Origin: Deltaproteobacteria bacterium
Lineage (GTDB): Bacteria; Myxococcota_A; UBA9042; PHBI01
DNA: 64,000 bases
NCBI GenBank assembly: GCA_020632715.1
Contig: JACKFA010000001.1
Location: 682,001-746,000, forward strand
Reading direction: 5' to 3'
The notes below the pieces were generated by a model. It was not told the DNA's origin, did no database searches, and saw only the letters and a program-made list of their open reading frames with translations. Every line of letters starts with the position of its first letter. Position 1 is the first letter of the stretch. This document shows, piece by piece, positions 36,760 to 45,132 of the stretch. Both the position numbers and the translations under genes were made by a program.

Positions 36760-37428
36760 TCAGTCGTGGAGCTGCAGCGCCCGGAGCGCCGCGGAGAGGA
36801 ACTTCACGATGATCTGGTTGTCGCCCTCACCCGGCACGATGAGGTCCGCGCGCCGCCGGCTCGGCCCGACGAACTCGTCGTGCATGGGGCGCACGGTCTC
36901 CTGGTACTGCCCGAGCACGCTCTCGAGGTCGCGCCCGCGGTCGGCGATGTCGCGCCGCATGCGCCGGAGGAGGCGGATGTCGTCCGGCGCGTCGACGAAG
37001 ATCTTCACGTCCATGTGCGCCGCGAGCGCCGGCCACACGAGGACGAGGATCCCCTCGACGAGGATCACGTCGCGTGGCTCGAGGTCGATCCCCCCCGCCG
37101 CGCGCGCGTGGCGCGCGAAGTCGTAGCGCGGCGAGACGACGGGCTCCCCCGCCTTCAGCTTCGCGACCTGCGCGATGAGCAGCTCCGAGTCGATGCTGTC
37201 GGGGTGGTCGAAGTTGACCCGCGCCCGCGCCTGGAGCCCGAGATGCCCGAGATCCTTGTAGTAGTTGTCCTGCGACACGAGGACGCAGCGGTCCTGGCCG
37301 ATCCGCCGCGCCAGCCGCCGCGCGAGCGTGCTCTTGCCTGAGCCGGTGCCGCCCGCGATCCCGACGACGAGCCGCTTCGCCACCCCGTCTGAGCTCACGT
37401 CGGCCGAAGGCTCCGCCATGGCGCCCAT
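36760..37428 (-). CDS. udk: Uridine kinase
   Basis: A 222-residue P-loop kinase phosphorylating uridine and cytidine in pyrimidine salvage. Signatures: VVGIAGGTGSGKSTLA (Walker A), SQDNYYKDLGHL, VNFDHPDSIDSELL, YDFARHAR, ILVEGILVL, and the LID-region RLLRRMRRDIADRGRD. ATG at 37428 is used; ATG at 37419 is equally possible. Downstream it faces the HATPase gene across 87 bases holding two palindromes. Confidence 0.93.
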   Translation of the reverse strand: MGAMAEPSADVSSDGVAKRLVVGIAGGTGSGKSTLARRLARRIGQDRCVLVSQDNYYKDLGHLGLQARARVNFDHPDSIDSELLIAQVAKLKAGEPVVSPRYDFARHARAAGGIDLEPRDVILVEGILVLVWPALAAHMDVKIFVDAPDDIRLLRRMRRDIADRGRDLESVLGQYQETVRPMHDEFVGPSRRRADLIVPGEGDNQIIVKFLSAALRALQLHD

Positions 37429-37500
37429 GGAATCAGATACCGCCGGCCCCCGCAACGAGACTCGTCGCCACGCGCGTTACGAAGCGACGCCGCGGCGCCC

Positions 37501-38502
37501 TCACATCGCGGCTTCGGCGCCCGGCTCCCGGAAGGGCCGCACCTCCGCCGTGCTCTCGCGCCGCGCGAGCGAGCGCGTCAGGTTCGCGATGTGCGCGAGG
37601 ACCTCGTCGCGGTGCTCCTGCGCGCTCGGGTCGTTCACGTACACGCGGAAGTGGTGCAGCGCCGCGCGGATCCGCCCGACCGCCTCGAGCGCCCGCGCGT
37701 AGGCGAGGTGACACTCGGGGAAGTCGTTCTTGAGCGCGAGCGCCTCCTGGAACGACGCGAGCGCCTCGGCGAGGCGACCGCTCCGGGCGAGCGCCTGGCC
37801 GATCGCGAAGTGCGCGCGGGCGTGCCCGGGGTCGAGCTCGAGGATCGCGTAGTACGCCTCGAGCGCCTGCTGCGACTGCCCCTTCTTCAGGTAGCAGTTG
37901 CCGAGGTTGTAGTAGGCCTTCACGTAGCTCGGCGACGCCGAGATCGTGAGCCGGTACTGCTCGATCGCCTCGTTGTTGAGGTCCATGAGCGCGTACACGT
38001 AGGCGAGCATGAAGCGCGCCTTGAAGAAGCGCGGCTCCACGGCGAGCGCGCGCCGGAAGGCCGCCGCCGCCTGCTGGAGGAGGCCCTTCTCCTTGAAGGC
38101 GTGCCCGAGGTTGAAGTAGGCCCGCGCGTGATCGGGCCTGAGCTGGATCGCGCGCTCGTAGGCGCGCACCGCGAGCTCGATGTCGCCGCACTCGAAGTAG
38201 ACGTTGCCGAGCGCGAAGGCGATGTCCGGGTTCGCCGGCTCGAGGCGCCGCGCCCGCGCGAGCGCGATCCGCGCCTCCGGGAGGCAGCCGAGCGCCGCGA
38301 GCGTCGTCCCGAGCGCGAAGTGCCCCTCCGCCGCCTCCGGCGCGAGCTCCACGGCCGTCACGAGCGCCGGGTAGGCCTCGTAGAAGCGCCCGAGCTCGTG
38401 GAGGAGCTGCCCGGCCTTCAACTGCAAGGACGGCGCGTCGGGCCTGAAGCGCAGGCTCGCTCGCGTGACGAGCAGGCTCAGCTGGTGCAGCAGGGTCTTC
38501 AT
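37501..38502 (-). CDS. TPR protein
   Basis: A 333-residue soluble protein made of about eight canonical TPR units (AEGHFALGTTLAALGCLPEARIALARARRLEPANP, IAFALGNVYFECGDIELAVRAYERAIQLRPDHA, AYFNLGHAFKEKGLLQQAAAAFRRALAVEP, AYYNLGNCYLKKGQSQQALEAYYAILELDPGHA). No signal peptide or enzyme domain. The start is ATG at 38502. It is upstream of udk on the same strand with 72 bases between. TPRs bind partner proteins; the partner is unknown. Confidence 0.85.
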   Translation of the reverse strand: MKTLLHQLSLLVTRASLRFRPDAPSLQLKAGQLLHELGRFYEAYPALVTAVELAPEAAEGHFALGTTLAALGCLPEARIALARARRLEPANPDIAFALGNVYFECGDIELAVRAYERAIQLRPDHARAYFNLGHAFKEKGLLQQAAAAFRRALAVEPRFFKARFMLAYVYALMDLNNEAIEQYRLTISASPSYVKAYYNLGNCYLKKGQSQQALEAYYAILELDPGHARAHFAIGQALARSGRLAEALASFQEALALKNDFPECHLAYARALEAVGRIRAALHHFRVYVNDPSAQEHRDEVLAHIANLTRSLARRESTAEVRPFREPGAEAAM

Positions 38503-38767
38503 GGGGGGTGGGCGCGTCCTCGCGACAAGCCTTCCCGAAGGGTATCACGACCGGCTCCGCGCTCCCTAGCCCGGAGCTCTCTCGACTCGCGACGGGTCGA
38601 CCAGTGGTCACAACGGCACGTCGGCGGCCGGTCTTCCGCCTTTTTTCTTCCGTTCGCCGCGAGCGACGCGCTATGAGGCCCACGCGCGGCACGCGGCGCG
38701 TAACCGGGCCGCCCCGCGGCGCGCGGCACGCCCGACGCGCGCGGAGACGGACCGAGGACGAACCGAC

Positions 38768-39751
38768 ATGAGCGACAGCTTGGCAGTGGCGGTGTACGGC
38801 GCCGCGGGAGCGCTCGGGAAGGAGGTCCGCGTCGGCCTCGAGGGGAGCGAGCTCGACATCGAGAAGCTCGTCGCCGTCGGCGGCGTCGCGTCGACCGCCG
38901 ACACGATCCCCTGGCACGGGAAGCAGATCGCGGTGATCGCCCCCCCGGAGCTCGTCCCGGGCTCGGTGGACGTCGCGATCCTCGCCGCCCCGGCGCACGT
39001 GGCCGCCGCCGAGACCGCGCGCCTCCGCGCGCACGACGTCCTCGTGGTCGATCTCTCCGGTGGCGCCACGATCGACGGCGCTCCCCTGCCCGTCGTGTGG
39101 CCGCCGGTCGCCCGCGAGGCCCTCGAGCGCCACCCCGGCGGCTTCGCCCTCCCCTGCGCCGCCGCGTCGACCCTCGCGCCCGTGCTCGCGGCCATCACGG
39201 GCACCGGCCTCCGCGGCGGCCAGGTCGACGTCGTCGAGCTCGCGGCCGCGACGGACGCCGGCCAGAAGGGGAGCGAGGCCCTGTCGCGCCAGACCGTCGG
39301 CCTCCTCTCCTACCAGCTCGTCGACGCCGCGCCCTTCAGCGACTCCCTCGCCTTCAACGTCCTCTCCCTCGACGCCGACGACGACGCGGCGCGCGCCGCC
39401 CGCACCGAGCGCGAGGTCCGCGAGCTCGTCCCGGGGGTGGCCCGCTGCCGCGCGACCACCCTCAGGATCCCGGTCTTCCTCGGCACGGTCGTGGTCGTCA
39501 CGGCGCGCTTCCCGGGCCAGACGCCGGACGCCGTCGCCATCGCGGCCGCGCTCGACGAGCACCCCGATCTGAACCTCGTCGAGGACACCCTGAGCCTCCG
39601 TGACGCCGGCGACAGCGACGTCGTCCTCGTCACGCGCCCCGTGATCGACGGCGACACCGTGCGCGTGTTCGCCGCCGCGGATCCGCTCCACCGGATCGGC
39701 ACGCGCGTCGCCATGACGCTCGAGCTCGTCGCCAACGAGGACCTGTGGTGA
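38768..39751 (+). CDS. Aspartate-semialdehyde dehydrogenase paralogue (USG-1-like)
   Basis: A 327-residue protein with the two-domain fold of aspartate-semialdehyde dehydrogenase: N-terminal NADP-binding AVYGAAGALGKEV, the nucleophile region GFALPCAAASTLAP (Cys130), the domain-2 VELAAATDAGQKGSEAL, and AFNVLSLD. The region that in active enzymes reads R-(V/I)-P-V-x-x-G-H is RIPVFLGT, so Thr240 replaces the catalytic His. This suggests loss of dehydrogenase activity, as in USG-1-type paralogues, or a changed substrate. The ATG at 38768 begins the Rossmann fold. No lysine or threonine pathway genes flank it. Confidence 0.75.
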   Translation: MSDSLAVAVYGAAGALGKEVRVGLEGSELDIEKLVAVGGVASTADTIPWHGKQIAVIAPPELVPGSVDVAILAAPAHVAAAETARLRAHDVLVVDLSGGATIDGAPLPVVWPPVAREALERHPGGFALPCAAASTLAPVLAAITGTGLRGGQVDVVELAAATDAGQKGSEALSRQTVGLLSYQLVDAAPFSDSLAFNVLSLDADDDAARAARTEREVRELVPGVARCRATTLRIPVFLGTVVVVTARFPGQTPDAVAIAAALDEHPDLNLVEDTLSLRDAGDSDVVLVTRPVIDGDTVRVFAAADPLHRIGTRVAMTLELVANEDLW

Positions 39752-39771
39752 GCGCGCTTCGCCCCGTGGAT

Positions 39772-39823
39772 TGCCAAATTGGCAGCCGCCCGCCCGAGCC
39801 CCGGGATATTTGCCACATTGGCA
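39772..39823. promoter_or_regulatory. Two TGCCA-N3-TGGCA operator-like sites
   Basis: TGCCA-AAT-TGGCA (39772-39784) and TGCCA-CAT-TGGCA (39811-39823), 39 bases apart, in the 178-base space before the CFI-box gene. Two equal dyads suggest a dimeric repressor or activator site. The regulator is unknown. Confidence 0.5.
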
Positions 39824-39929
39824 CGCCACGGGCACGATGGCGGCGGTCGCGAGGCGCGCGCACGCCGGCCGTCCGGCCGCACGAAGTCGACGTTGACGCG
39901 TGGCATACGCCTTGCTTGGATAGCGCCCC

Positions 39930-41171
39930 ATGAAGCTGTCGCGACGCCTCCTCCTCACGACCCTCGCCTTCGCCGCCGTCGCCTCCCTCGCCGGAGGCGC
40001 CGCGAGCGCCGCGATCGTCAACTACACCTTCAACGGCATCGACGGCGTCGGGGACCTCAAGGGGAACCTCGACTCGCGGCTCGGCACGAGCGTGAGCTCG
40101 ACCACCCACGTCATCAACATCGCCGACTGCGAGGCCTACGCGGGCGGCACGGCGGACTGGAAGTTCCGCATCAACCCGCTCCCGACGGCGATCCTCGGCT
40201 CGTGGCAGTACGCGGTCGCCTACGCGCCGCCGGGCGAGACCTGCGCCACGACCAACGCGAACCCGGACTCGAGCAACGGCTGCATCGTCGTCGCCTCGCA
40301 GGAGGAGCTCGACTCCTCCGAGATCACCGCGCGCATCGACTTCGACGAGCTCATCGGCGAGGCCTGCGACGCGGGTTCGACGGGGAAGGCGAGCATCTAC
40401 CTCATCATCGAGAACCCGACGACGCCCGAGGTCCAGTTCGAGAAGATCGAGGTCGACATCGACCTCGAGCGGCCGATCGCGCCGACCATCACCTCGCTCT
40501 CGCCGGGGGACGGGCGCTTCACCGTGAAGTTCTCGGACGACGTCAACGACGACGGCACCGAGTACAACGTGTACTGGGACGAGGTCGACTTCACCGAGGA
40601 CGCGCTCGCGACGGTGAACAAGAAGACCGGGCTCACCGCGAAGACCGTCGACATCGACTCGAGCACCCTCGAGAACGGCGTCCCCGTCTACGTCCGCGTC
40701 TCCGCGGTCGACGACGCGGACAACGAGAGCACGCTCTCGGACAGCGAGACGGTGACCCCCATCGAGACCGAGGACTTCTGGGAGCACTACAAGGCCGCGG
40801 GCGGGCCCGAGCCCGGCGGCTTCTGCTTCATCGCGACGGCGGCCTACGGTTCGCCCATGGCGGGCGAGCTCGACACGCTCCGCCATTTCCGCGACGACCT
40901 CCTCGCCCAGTCGGCGCCGGGGCGCGCGTTCATCGCGAGCTACTACCGCTGGGGCCGCTTCCTCGCCGCCTGGATCGCGGACAAGCCCGTCCTGCGCGCG
41001 GTCTTCCGGGTGCTCCTCGTGCCGCTCGTGTGGCTCGCGAAGGTCGCGCTCGCCCTCGGTCCCTTCGGCGCCCTCGCCGCCTTCGGCCTCGCCGCGTTCG
41101 CGCTGGCCCGCGCGCGTCGTCGCCTCGCCGACTACATCCTACGCGACGTCCCCGTGGAGGCGCGTTCATGA
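39930..41171 (+). CDS. Exported CFI-box-CTERM protein with fibronectin-type-III-like domain
   Basis: A 413-residue protein: signal peptide about 1-28 (ends GGAASAA), a beta-rich N-terminal domain, and a fibronectin-III-like domain about 185-275 (PIAPTITSLSPGDGRFTVKFSD, EYNVYWDEVDF, VYVRVSAVDDADNES). A C-terminal CFI box follows: FCFIATAAYGSPMAGELDTLRHFRDDLLAQSAPGRAFIASYYRWG (described by CFIATAAYGS and LRHFRD), then two hydrophobic segments and an Arg-rich end. This is the CFI-box-CTERM domain found at the ends of exported proteins in several phyla; its role is not established but the layout resembles a sorting or anchoring signal. The ATG is at 39930. Its stop overlaps the next ATG, so it is coupled to the beta-barrel gene. 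Confidence 0.88.
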   Translation: MKLSRRLLLTTLAFAAVASLAGGAASAAIVNYTFNGIDGVGDLKGNLDSRLGTSVSSTTHVINIADCEAYAGGTADWKFRINPLPTAILGSWQYAVAYAPPGETCATTNANPDSSNGCIVVASQEELDSSEITARIDFDELIGEACDAGSTGKASIYLIIENPTTPEVQFEKIEVDIDLERPIAPTITSLSPGDGRFTVKFSDDVNDDGTEYNVYWDEVDFTEDALATVNKKTGLTAKTVDIDSSTLENGVPVYVRVSAVDDADNESTLSDSETVTPIETEDFWEHYKAAGGPEPGGFCFIATAAYGSPMAGELDTLRHFRDDLLAQSAPGRAFIASYYRWGRFLAAWIADKPVLRAVFRVLLVPLVWLAKVALALGPFGALAAFGLAAFALARARRRLADYILRDVPVEARS

Positions 41172-41899
41172 AGGTCCTCTCGGCCCTCGCCGGGCTCGCC
41201 GCCGTGCTCGCCCCCCTCGCCGCCGCGGCCCCCGCCGCCCGCGCGGAGAGCCCCCGCACGACCATGCTCGAGTTCCACTTCGGCACCTACACGCCGCAGG
41301 TGGACGAGCAGTTCAAGACCGCGACGCCCTGGAAGGACGTCTTCGGCACCGACTCCATGACGCTCATCGGCCTCCACGCCGACTACGAGGTCTGGAAGGG
41401 CCACGGGACGCTCGCCATCGGCGGCGGCGCCGCCTACGGCTGGATCAGCGGCGGCGCGCTCACGACGGACGCGACCACGACCACGAAGGACTCGGTCGGG
41501 TTCAACATCGTGCCGCTCCAGGCGAACGTCATCTACCGCTGGGACTGGGCGGCCGTCGAGCACGGCGTCCCGTTCGTGCCGTACGTGAAGGCGGGCCTCG
41601 TCGCGACGATCTGGTGGGCGACGGACGCGGGCGACAGCATCGCCAAGACCGACGACCTCGAGGGCGTCTCGCGCACCGGCCAGGGCGTCACGTTCGGCTG
41701 GCAGGTCGGCGGCGGGATCCAGTTCCTGCTCGACGTGCTCGCGCCGGGCACGGCGAGCGAGTTCGACGAGGAGTCGGGCGTGAACAACAGCTTCATCTTC
41801 GCCGAGTTCATGCACAGCGACGTCAACGACTTCGGCAGCAGCACGAGCATCAACCTGGGGGACGACGCGCTCTCCTTCGGGCTCATGTTCGAGTTCTGA
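41168..41899 (+). CDS. Outer-membrane beta-barrel, MXAN_2562-like
   Basis: A 243-residue protein with a signal peptide (ends APAARAES). Alternating beta strands follow, including TTMLEFHFGTYTPQVDEQF, LIGLHADYEVWKGHGTLAIGGGAAYGW, VPLQANVIYRWDW, VPFVPYVKAGLVATIWW and a C-terminal strand ending in Phe (SFGLMFEF), typical of barrel insertion signals. The pattern agrees with the MXAN_2562 barrel family of myxobacteria as I know it. The ATG overlaps the stop of the CFI-box gene (ATGA), suggesting that the two proteins are made together. Confidence 0.8.
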   Translation: MKVLSALAGLAAVLAPLAAAAPAARAESPRTTMLEFHFGTYTPQVDEQFKTATPWKDVFGTDSMTLIGLHADYEVWKGHGTLAIGGGAAYGWISGGALTTDATTTTKDSVGFNIVPLQANVIYRWDWAAVEHGVPFVPYVKAGLVATIWWATDAGDSIAKTDDLEGVSRTGQGVTFGWQVGGGIQFLLDVLAPGTASEFDEESGVNNSFIFAEFMHSDVNDFGSSTSINLGDDALSFGLMFEF

Positions 41900-41907
41900 A
41901 CGCCCCG

Positions 41908-42783
41908 ATGGTGGACGCGCCCCCCGCGATCGTGGGAGGAGCCGGCGCCCGCGAGCCCCTCCTCGAGGGCGCGACGCGGACGCTCCTCCTCACCGTGCAG
42001 TACGACGGCACCGACTTCCACGGCTGGCAGATCCAGCCCGGGCAACGCACGATCCAGGGGACGCTCGCCGAGCGGCTCGAGGCGCTGGTGCACCACCCCG
42101 TGATGCCCTTCGCGAGCTCGCGCACGGACGCGGGCGTCCACGCGCGCGCCCTGCCCGTCGCGTTCGACACGATGCGCGCGATCTCGGAGCACAGCTTCCT
42201 GCGCGCGCTCACGTCGACGCTCCCCGAGGACGTCGGCGTGCTCTCGGTCGAAGAGCGCGGCCTCGGCTTCCGCCCGCGCTACGCCTCGGTCGCGAAGACC
42301 TACCGCTACCGCTACCTCCTCGGGAGGAGCCGGCGGCCGCTGGTCGACCGCTACGCGTACTTCGTGGGCTACCCGCGGGTCGACCTCGACGCGATGCGCG
42401 AGGCGACCGCCGAGCTCCGCGGCGAGCACGACTTCTCGGCCTTCCGGAGCGCGCAGTGCGAGAGCCCCTCGCGCCGCCGCTTCCTGCACGCGCTGACGCT
42501 CTCCGAGCCCGACGCGGACAACGTCGCGACGCTCGAGGTGACCGGCAACGCGTTCCTCCGGAACATGATGCGCATCATCGCCGGGACGCTCCTCGACGTC
42601 GGCCTCGGGCGGCGCACGCCGGGGAGCCTGGCGGCGCTCATCGCGGGCAAGGACCGGCGCGAGGCGGGGGCGACGCTGCCCGCGTGCGGCCTGACGTTGA
42701 CGGCGGTACACTTCGACGGGTATCCGCGCCTCGGCAAGCCAGACCCAGCCGGCGCGCCCGACGACGACGAGGAAGGCGACTGA
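41908..42783 (+). CDS. truA: tRNA pseudouridine synthase A
   Basis: A 291-residue enzyme modifying U38-U40 in tRNA anticodon arms. Signatures: LTVQYDGTDFHGWQIQPGQRTIQG, the catalytic Asp in FASSRTDAGVHARA, AKTYRYRYL and VTGNAFLRNMMRIIAGTLLDVG. It has about 20 extra residues at the N terminus and an acidic C-terminal tail. The ATG at 41908 is 8 bases after the barrel stop, and the gene's stop overlaps the next ATG (TGATG). Confidence 0.95.
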   Translation: MVDAPPAIVGGAGAREPLLEGATRTLLLTVQYDGTDFHGWQIQPGQRTIQGTLAERLEALVHHPVMPFASSRTDAGVHARALPVAFDTMRAISEHSFLRALTSTLPEDVGVLSVEERGLGFRPRYASVAKTYRYRYLLGRSRRPLVDRYAYFVGYPRVDLDAMREATAELRGEHDFSAFRSAQCESPSRRRFLHALTLSEPDADNVATLEVTGNAFLRNMMRIIAGTLLDVGLGRRTPGSLAALIAGKDRREAGATLPACGLTLTAVHFDGYPRLGKPDPAGAPDDDEEGD

Positions 42784-43958
42784 TGCTCGCGCAGCTGCTC
42801 GAAGAGAAACGGACGCTCATCGTGGTCGGCCCGGGCGGCGTCGGGAAGACGACGACCGCGGCGGCGTTCGCGGTGCAGGCCGCGCGGATGGGCAAGAAGA
42901 CGCTCGTCCTCACGGTCGACCCGGCGCGGCGCCTCGCGAACTCGCTCGGGCTCGAGGAGCTCGGCAACACCGAGGTCCGCATCGCCCCCGAGCTCTTCGC
43001 GGAGGCCGGGATCCCGCTCGAGAACGGGGGCGCCCTCTACGGGATGATGCTCGACACGAAGAGCACCTTCGACGACCTCATCGAGCGCTACGCGCCGAAC
43101 GCCGAGACGCGCCGGAAGATCTTCGACAACGCCTTCTACCAGCAGGCCTCCACGGCGCTCGCCGGGAGCCAGGAGTACATGGCGATGGAGAAGCTCTACG
43201 AGATCCGCGAGCAGCGCGACTACGATCTCATCGTCCTCGACACGCCGCCGACCTCGAACGCGCTCGACTTCCTGTCGGCGCCCGATCGCCTCGAGGACTT
43301 CCTCGGCTCGCCGGCGACCCGCGCGCTCGTGAAGGGGATGAAGGCCGCGGGCCGCGTCGGGCTCGGCTTTCTCAAGTTCAACACGTTCGTGATGCGTGGG
43401 CTCAACCGCTTCGTCGGCGCCGACACGTTCCTCGGGATCCTCGAGTTCGTGCAGTCGTTCAGCGAGATGTACGCGGGCTTCAAGGCGCGCGCGCGGCGGG
43501 TGCGCGAGATCCTGCGGGCCGACGACGTCGGCTTCGTCATCGTCACGTCGACGAACCGCACCACGATCGACGAGGGGACCTTCTTCTACGAGCAGCTCGC
43601 GAGCCACGGGATGCCCTTCGGGGCGGTGGTCGTCAACCGCGTGCGGACGCCGTTCCTCGCGCCCGACGAGCTCGAGGGGCTCGAGCGGCGCCTCATCGAG
43701 GCGGCGCGCGACAGCGAGGCGCTCGCGAGCGCCGACGGCTACCACGTGCAGCAGTTCCTGAAGCGGGGTGCCGAGCACTGCCGCGACTACGAGATCATGG
43801 CGCAGGTCGACGCCGACCGGCTCGCGCTCGTGAAGGAGCGCTTCGCCGGGAACGAGGACCGCATCTACCCCGTCCCGCAGCTCGAGCGCGACGTGCACGA
43901 CGTGGGCTCGCTCGCCGAGTTCGCCGAGCGCGTGACGTCGGTCCAGGGGGCCGCTTGA
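42783..43958 (+). CDS. ArsA/Get3-family ATPase
   Basis: A 391-residue single-unit ATPase. The deviant P-loop VVGPGGVGKTTTAAAFA, switch I-type DPARRLANSLG, switch II LIVLDTPPTSNALDFLSAPDRL, and the adenine-binding VVVNRVRTPF fit the ArsA family. Bacterial relatives without arsenic genes nearby are common and have undefined cargo. There is no arsenic-resistance context (no arsB, arsR or arsD) and no CxxC zinc motif as in Get3. It is translationally coupled to truA upstream and a lipoprotein downstream (4-base overlap). Confidence 0.88.
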   Translation: MLAQLLEEKRTLIVVGPGGVGKTTTAAAFAVQAARMGKKTLVLTVDPARRLANSLGLEELGNTEVRIAPELFAEAGIPLENGGALYGMMLDTKSTFDDLIERYAPNAETRRKIFDNAFYQQASTALAGSQEYMAMEKLYEIREQRDYDLIVLDTPPTSNALDFLSAPDRLEDFLGSPATRALVKGMKAAGRVGLGFLKFNTFVMRGLNRFVGADTFLGILEFVQSFSEMYAGFKARARRVREILRADDVGFVIVTSTNRTTIDEGTFFYEQLASHGMPFGAVVVNRVRTPFLAPDELEGLERRLIEAARDSEALASADGYHVQQFLKRGAEHCRDYEIMAQVDADRLALVKERFAGNEDRIYPVPQLERDVHDVGSLAEFAERVTSVQGAA

Positions 43959-44677
43959 GCCGCGCCGGGGTGTTCGCGCTCGCGCTCGCCGCGGCGCTCG
44001 CGGCGGGCTGCCGCACCGAGCCCGTCCGGGACGCCGAGGCCACGACGCGCCCTGCCCCGCCCGAGACGCGCGCCCCCGTGGCGCCGACGGCGCGGCCGCC
44101 CGAGACGACGCCTCCCGAGCCGCCGCCGGAGCCCGCGACGCCGGCGCCGGACGCGGCCCCCGAGGGCGCGCCCACAGGCGACGCCATCCGCGCGGCGCTG
44201 GTCGGCTTCGCGAAGGTGCTCGACGGCGGGAGCGTGGCGCCGAACGGCGACCTCTGGGGCGCCGTCGCCGATCCGGCCGCCGGGGTCACGATGGCGGCGG
44301 TGACGCTGCCCAAGGACGACGGCGCCGCCTCGCTCGACGTCGACTGGAAGGGCGGGGACGCCGTCCGGCGCGTGGTGGACGAGGGGGAGAGCGCCCTCTT
44401 CCGGCCGCTCTACGGCCCGGCGCGCGCGCTGGTCCGAGACCTCGCGCTCGGCCTCCCGAGCGCGACCTGCCGCGACGCCCACTGCGTGCGCGTCCTCGCG
44501 GACGGCGGGCAGCACGTCTTCCGCTTCGGCGTCGCCCCGGGCGGCGAGCTCCGGCTCCTGGGCGTCCTCCGCGCGGAGGACCCGCGGCTCGCGGCGGAGC
44601 CGGACACGCTCGCGCAGATCCGCGCGGTCTTCGACGCGGCGGTCGACGGCCACCGCCCCGAGTCCTGGCCGCGCTGA
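43955..44677 (+). CDS. Pro-rich lipoprotein
   Basis: A 240-residue predicted lipoprotein: signal AGVFALALAAALAAGC with lipobox LAAGC, a Pro/Thr/Ala linker (about 20-72), then a globular domain with two Cys (TCRDAHC). The family is not recognised. The first codon appears to be TTG at 43955 overlapping the preceding stop; GTG at 43970 is a plausible alternative giving the same lipobox. It follows the ArsA-like ATPase with a 4-base overlap, so coexpression is likely. Confidence 0.75.
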   Translation: MSRAGVFALALAAALAAGCRTEPVRDAEATTRPAPPETRAPVAPTARPPETTPPEPPPEPATPAPDAAPEGAPTGDAIRAALVGFAKVLDGGSVAPNGDLWGAVADPAAGVTMAAVTLPKDDGAASLDVDWKGGDAVRRVVDEGESALFRPLYGPARALVRDLALGLPSATCRDAHCVRVLADGGQHVFRFGVAPGGELRLLGVLRAEDPRLAAEPDTLAQIRAVFDAAVDGHRPESWPR

Positions 44678-44689
44678 CGGAGAGCCGCG

Positions 44690-44953
44690 TCAGTCGGCGT
44701 CGGAAGAATCGCCGCCGCCCGCGCCACCCTCCCCCGCGATGAGCGCGCGCCGCTCGCACACGAGGGGGTCGTCGGGGTTCAGGGCGTAGGCGACGTCGAG
44801 CAGCTCGGGCGGGAAGTCCACGAAGGTGACGCTCCCGTCGGCGTTGATGATGAACTCGAAGCCGTCGAGCCCGCCGTCGAGCGCCGCGAGCGCGCGCTCC
44901 ATGGGGTCGTCGTCGACCGCCGCGTCCTTCGCCTTCTCGTCAGGGTCCGCCAT
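44690..44953 (-). CDS. Small acidic protein of unknown function
   Basis: An 87-residue acidic protein (FEFIINADGSVTFVDFPPELLDVAYALNPDDPL). No signal peptide, membrane segment or known family. The strand-turn INADGSVTF pattern resembles small beta hairpin proteins such as the DUF2997 protein at 9035 (INEDGGVDI), but this is a weak similarity. ATG at 44953 is chosen; the frame starts with GTG at 44959. It is convergent with the lipoprotein gene. Confidence 0.6.
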   Translation of the reverse strand: MADPDEKAKDAAVDDDPMERALAALDGGLDGFEFIINADGSVTFVDFPPELLDVAYALNPDDPLVCERRALIAGEGGAGGGDSSDAD

Positions 44954-45000
44954 GGCCACCTCGCAGCGCGCGCCGAGCTCGGATGAGATGCTCCGCTTCT

Positions 45001-45086
45001 ACCACGGAGCCCCGGAGACGAGGAGGAAGCAAGGAGGGGACATCGCGCTCTCCGTGCCCCCTCCGTGTCTCCGTGTCTCCGTGGTT
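45001..45086. repeat. CACGGAGG-family inverted repeat pair
   Basis: The plus-strand arm ACCACGGAGCCCCGGAGACG (45001-45020) and the reverse arm of CTCCGTGTCTCCGTG units (45050-45086) enclose about 30 bases. It could fold into a long hairpin in the 179-base space between the small protein and the L,D-transpeptidase end. Same family as at 15491, 52496 and 60616. Confidence 0.8.
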
Positions 45087-45132
45087 CGCTCTCTCGCGCG
45101 CTCTCTCGCGTGCGCAGACGGCGAGAGCCAGC

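Noticed and set aside
39811..39840. Sigma-54 promoter (TGGCACG followed by GGGCA at the right distance)
   Set aside because: The -12 element lacks TTGC and the TGGCA is better explained as half of the TGCCA-N3-TGGCA dyad.
42783..43958. Arsenite-efflux ATPase (arsA) as part of an arsenic operon
   Set aside because: No arsB, arsR, arsC or arsD in the surroundings and only one ATPase unit; family-level ArsA/Get3 naming is kept without an arsenic function.
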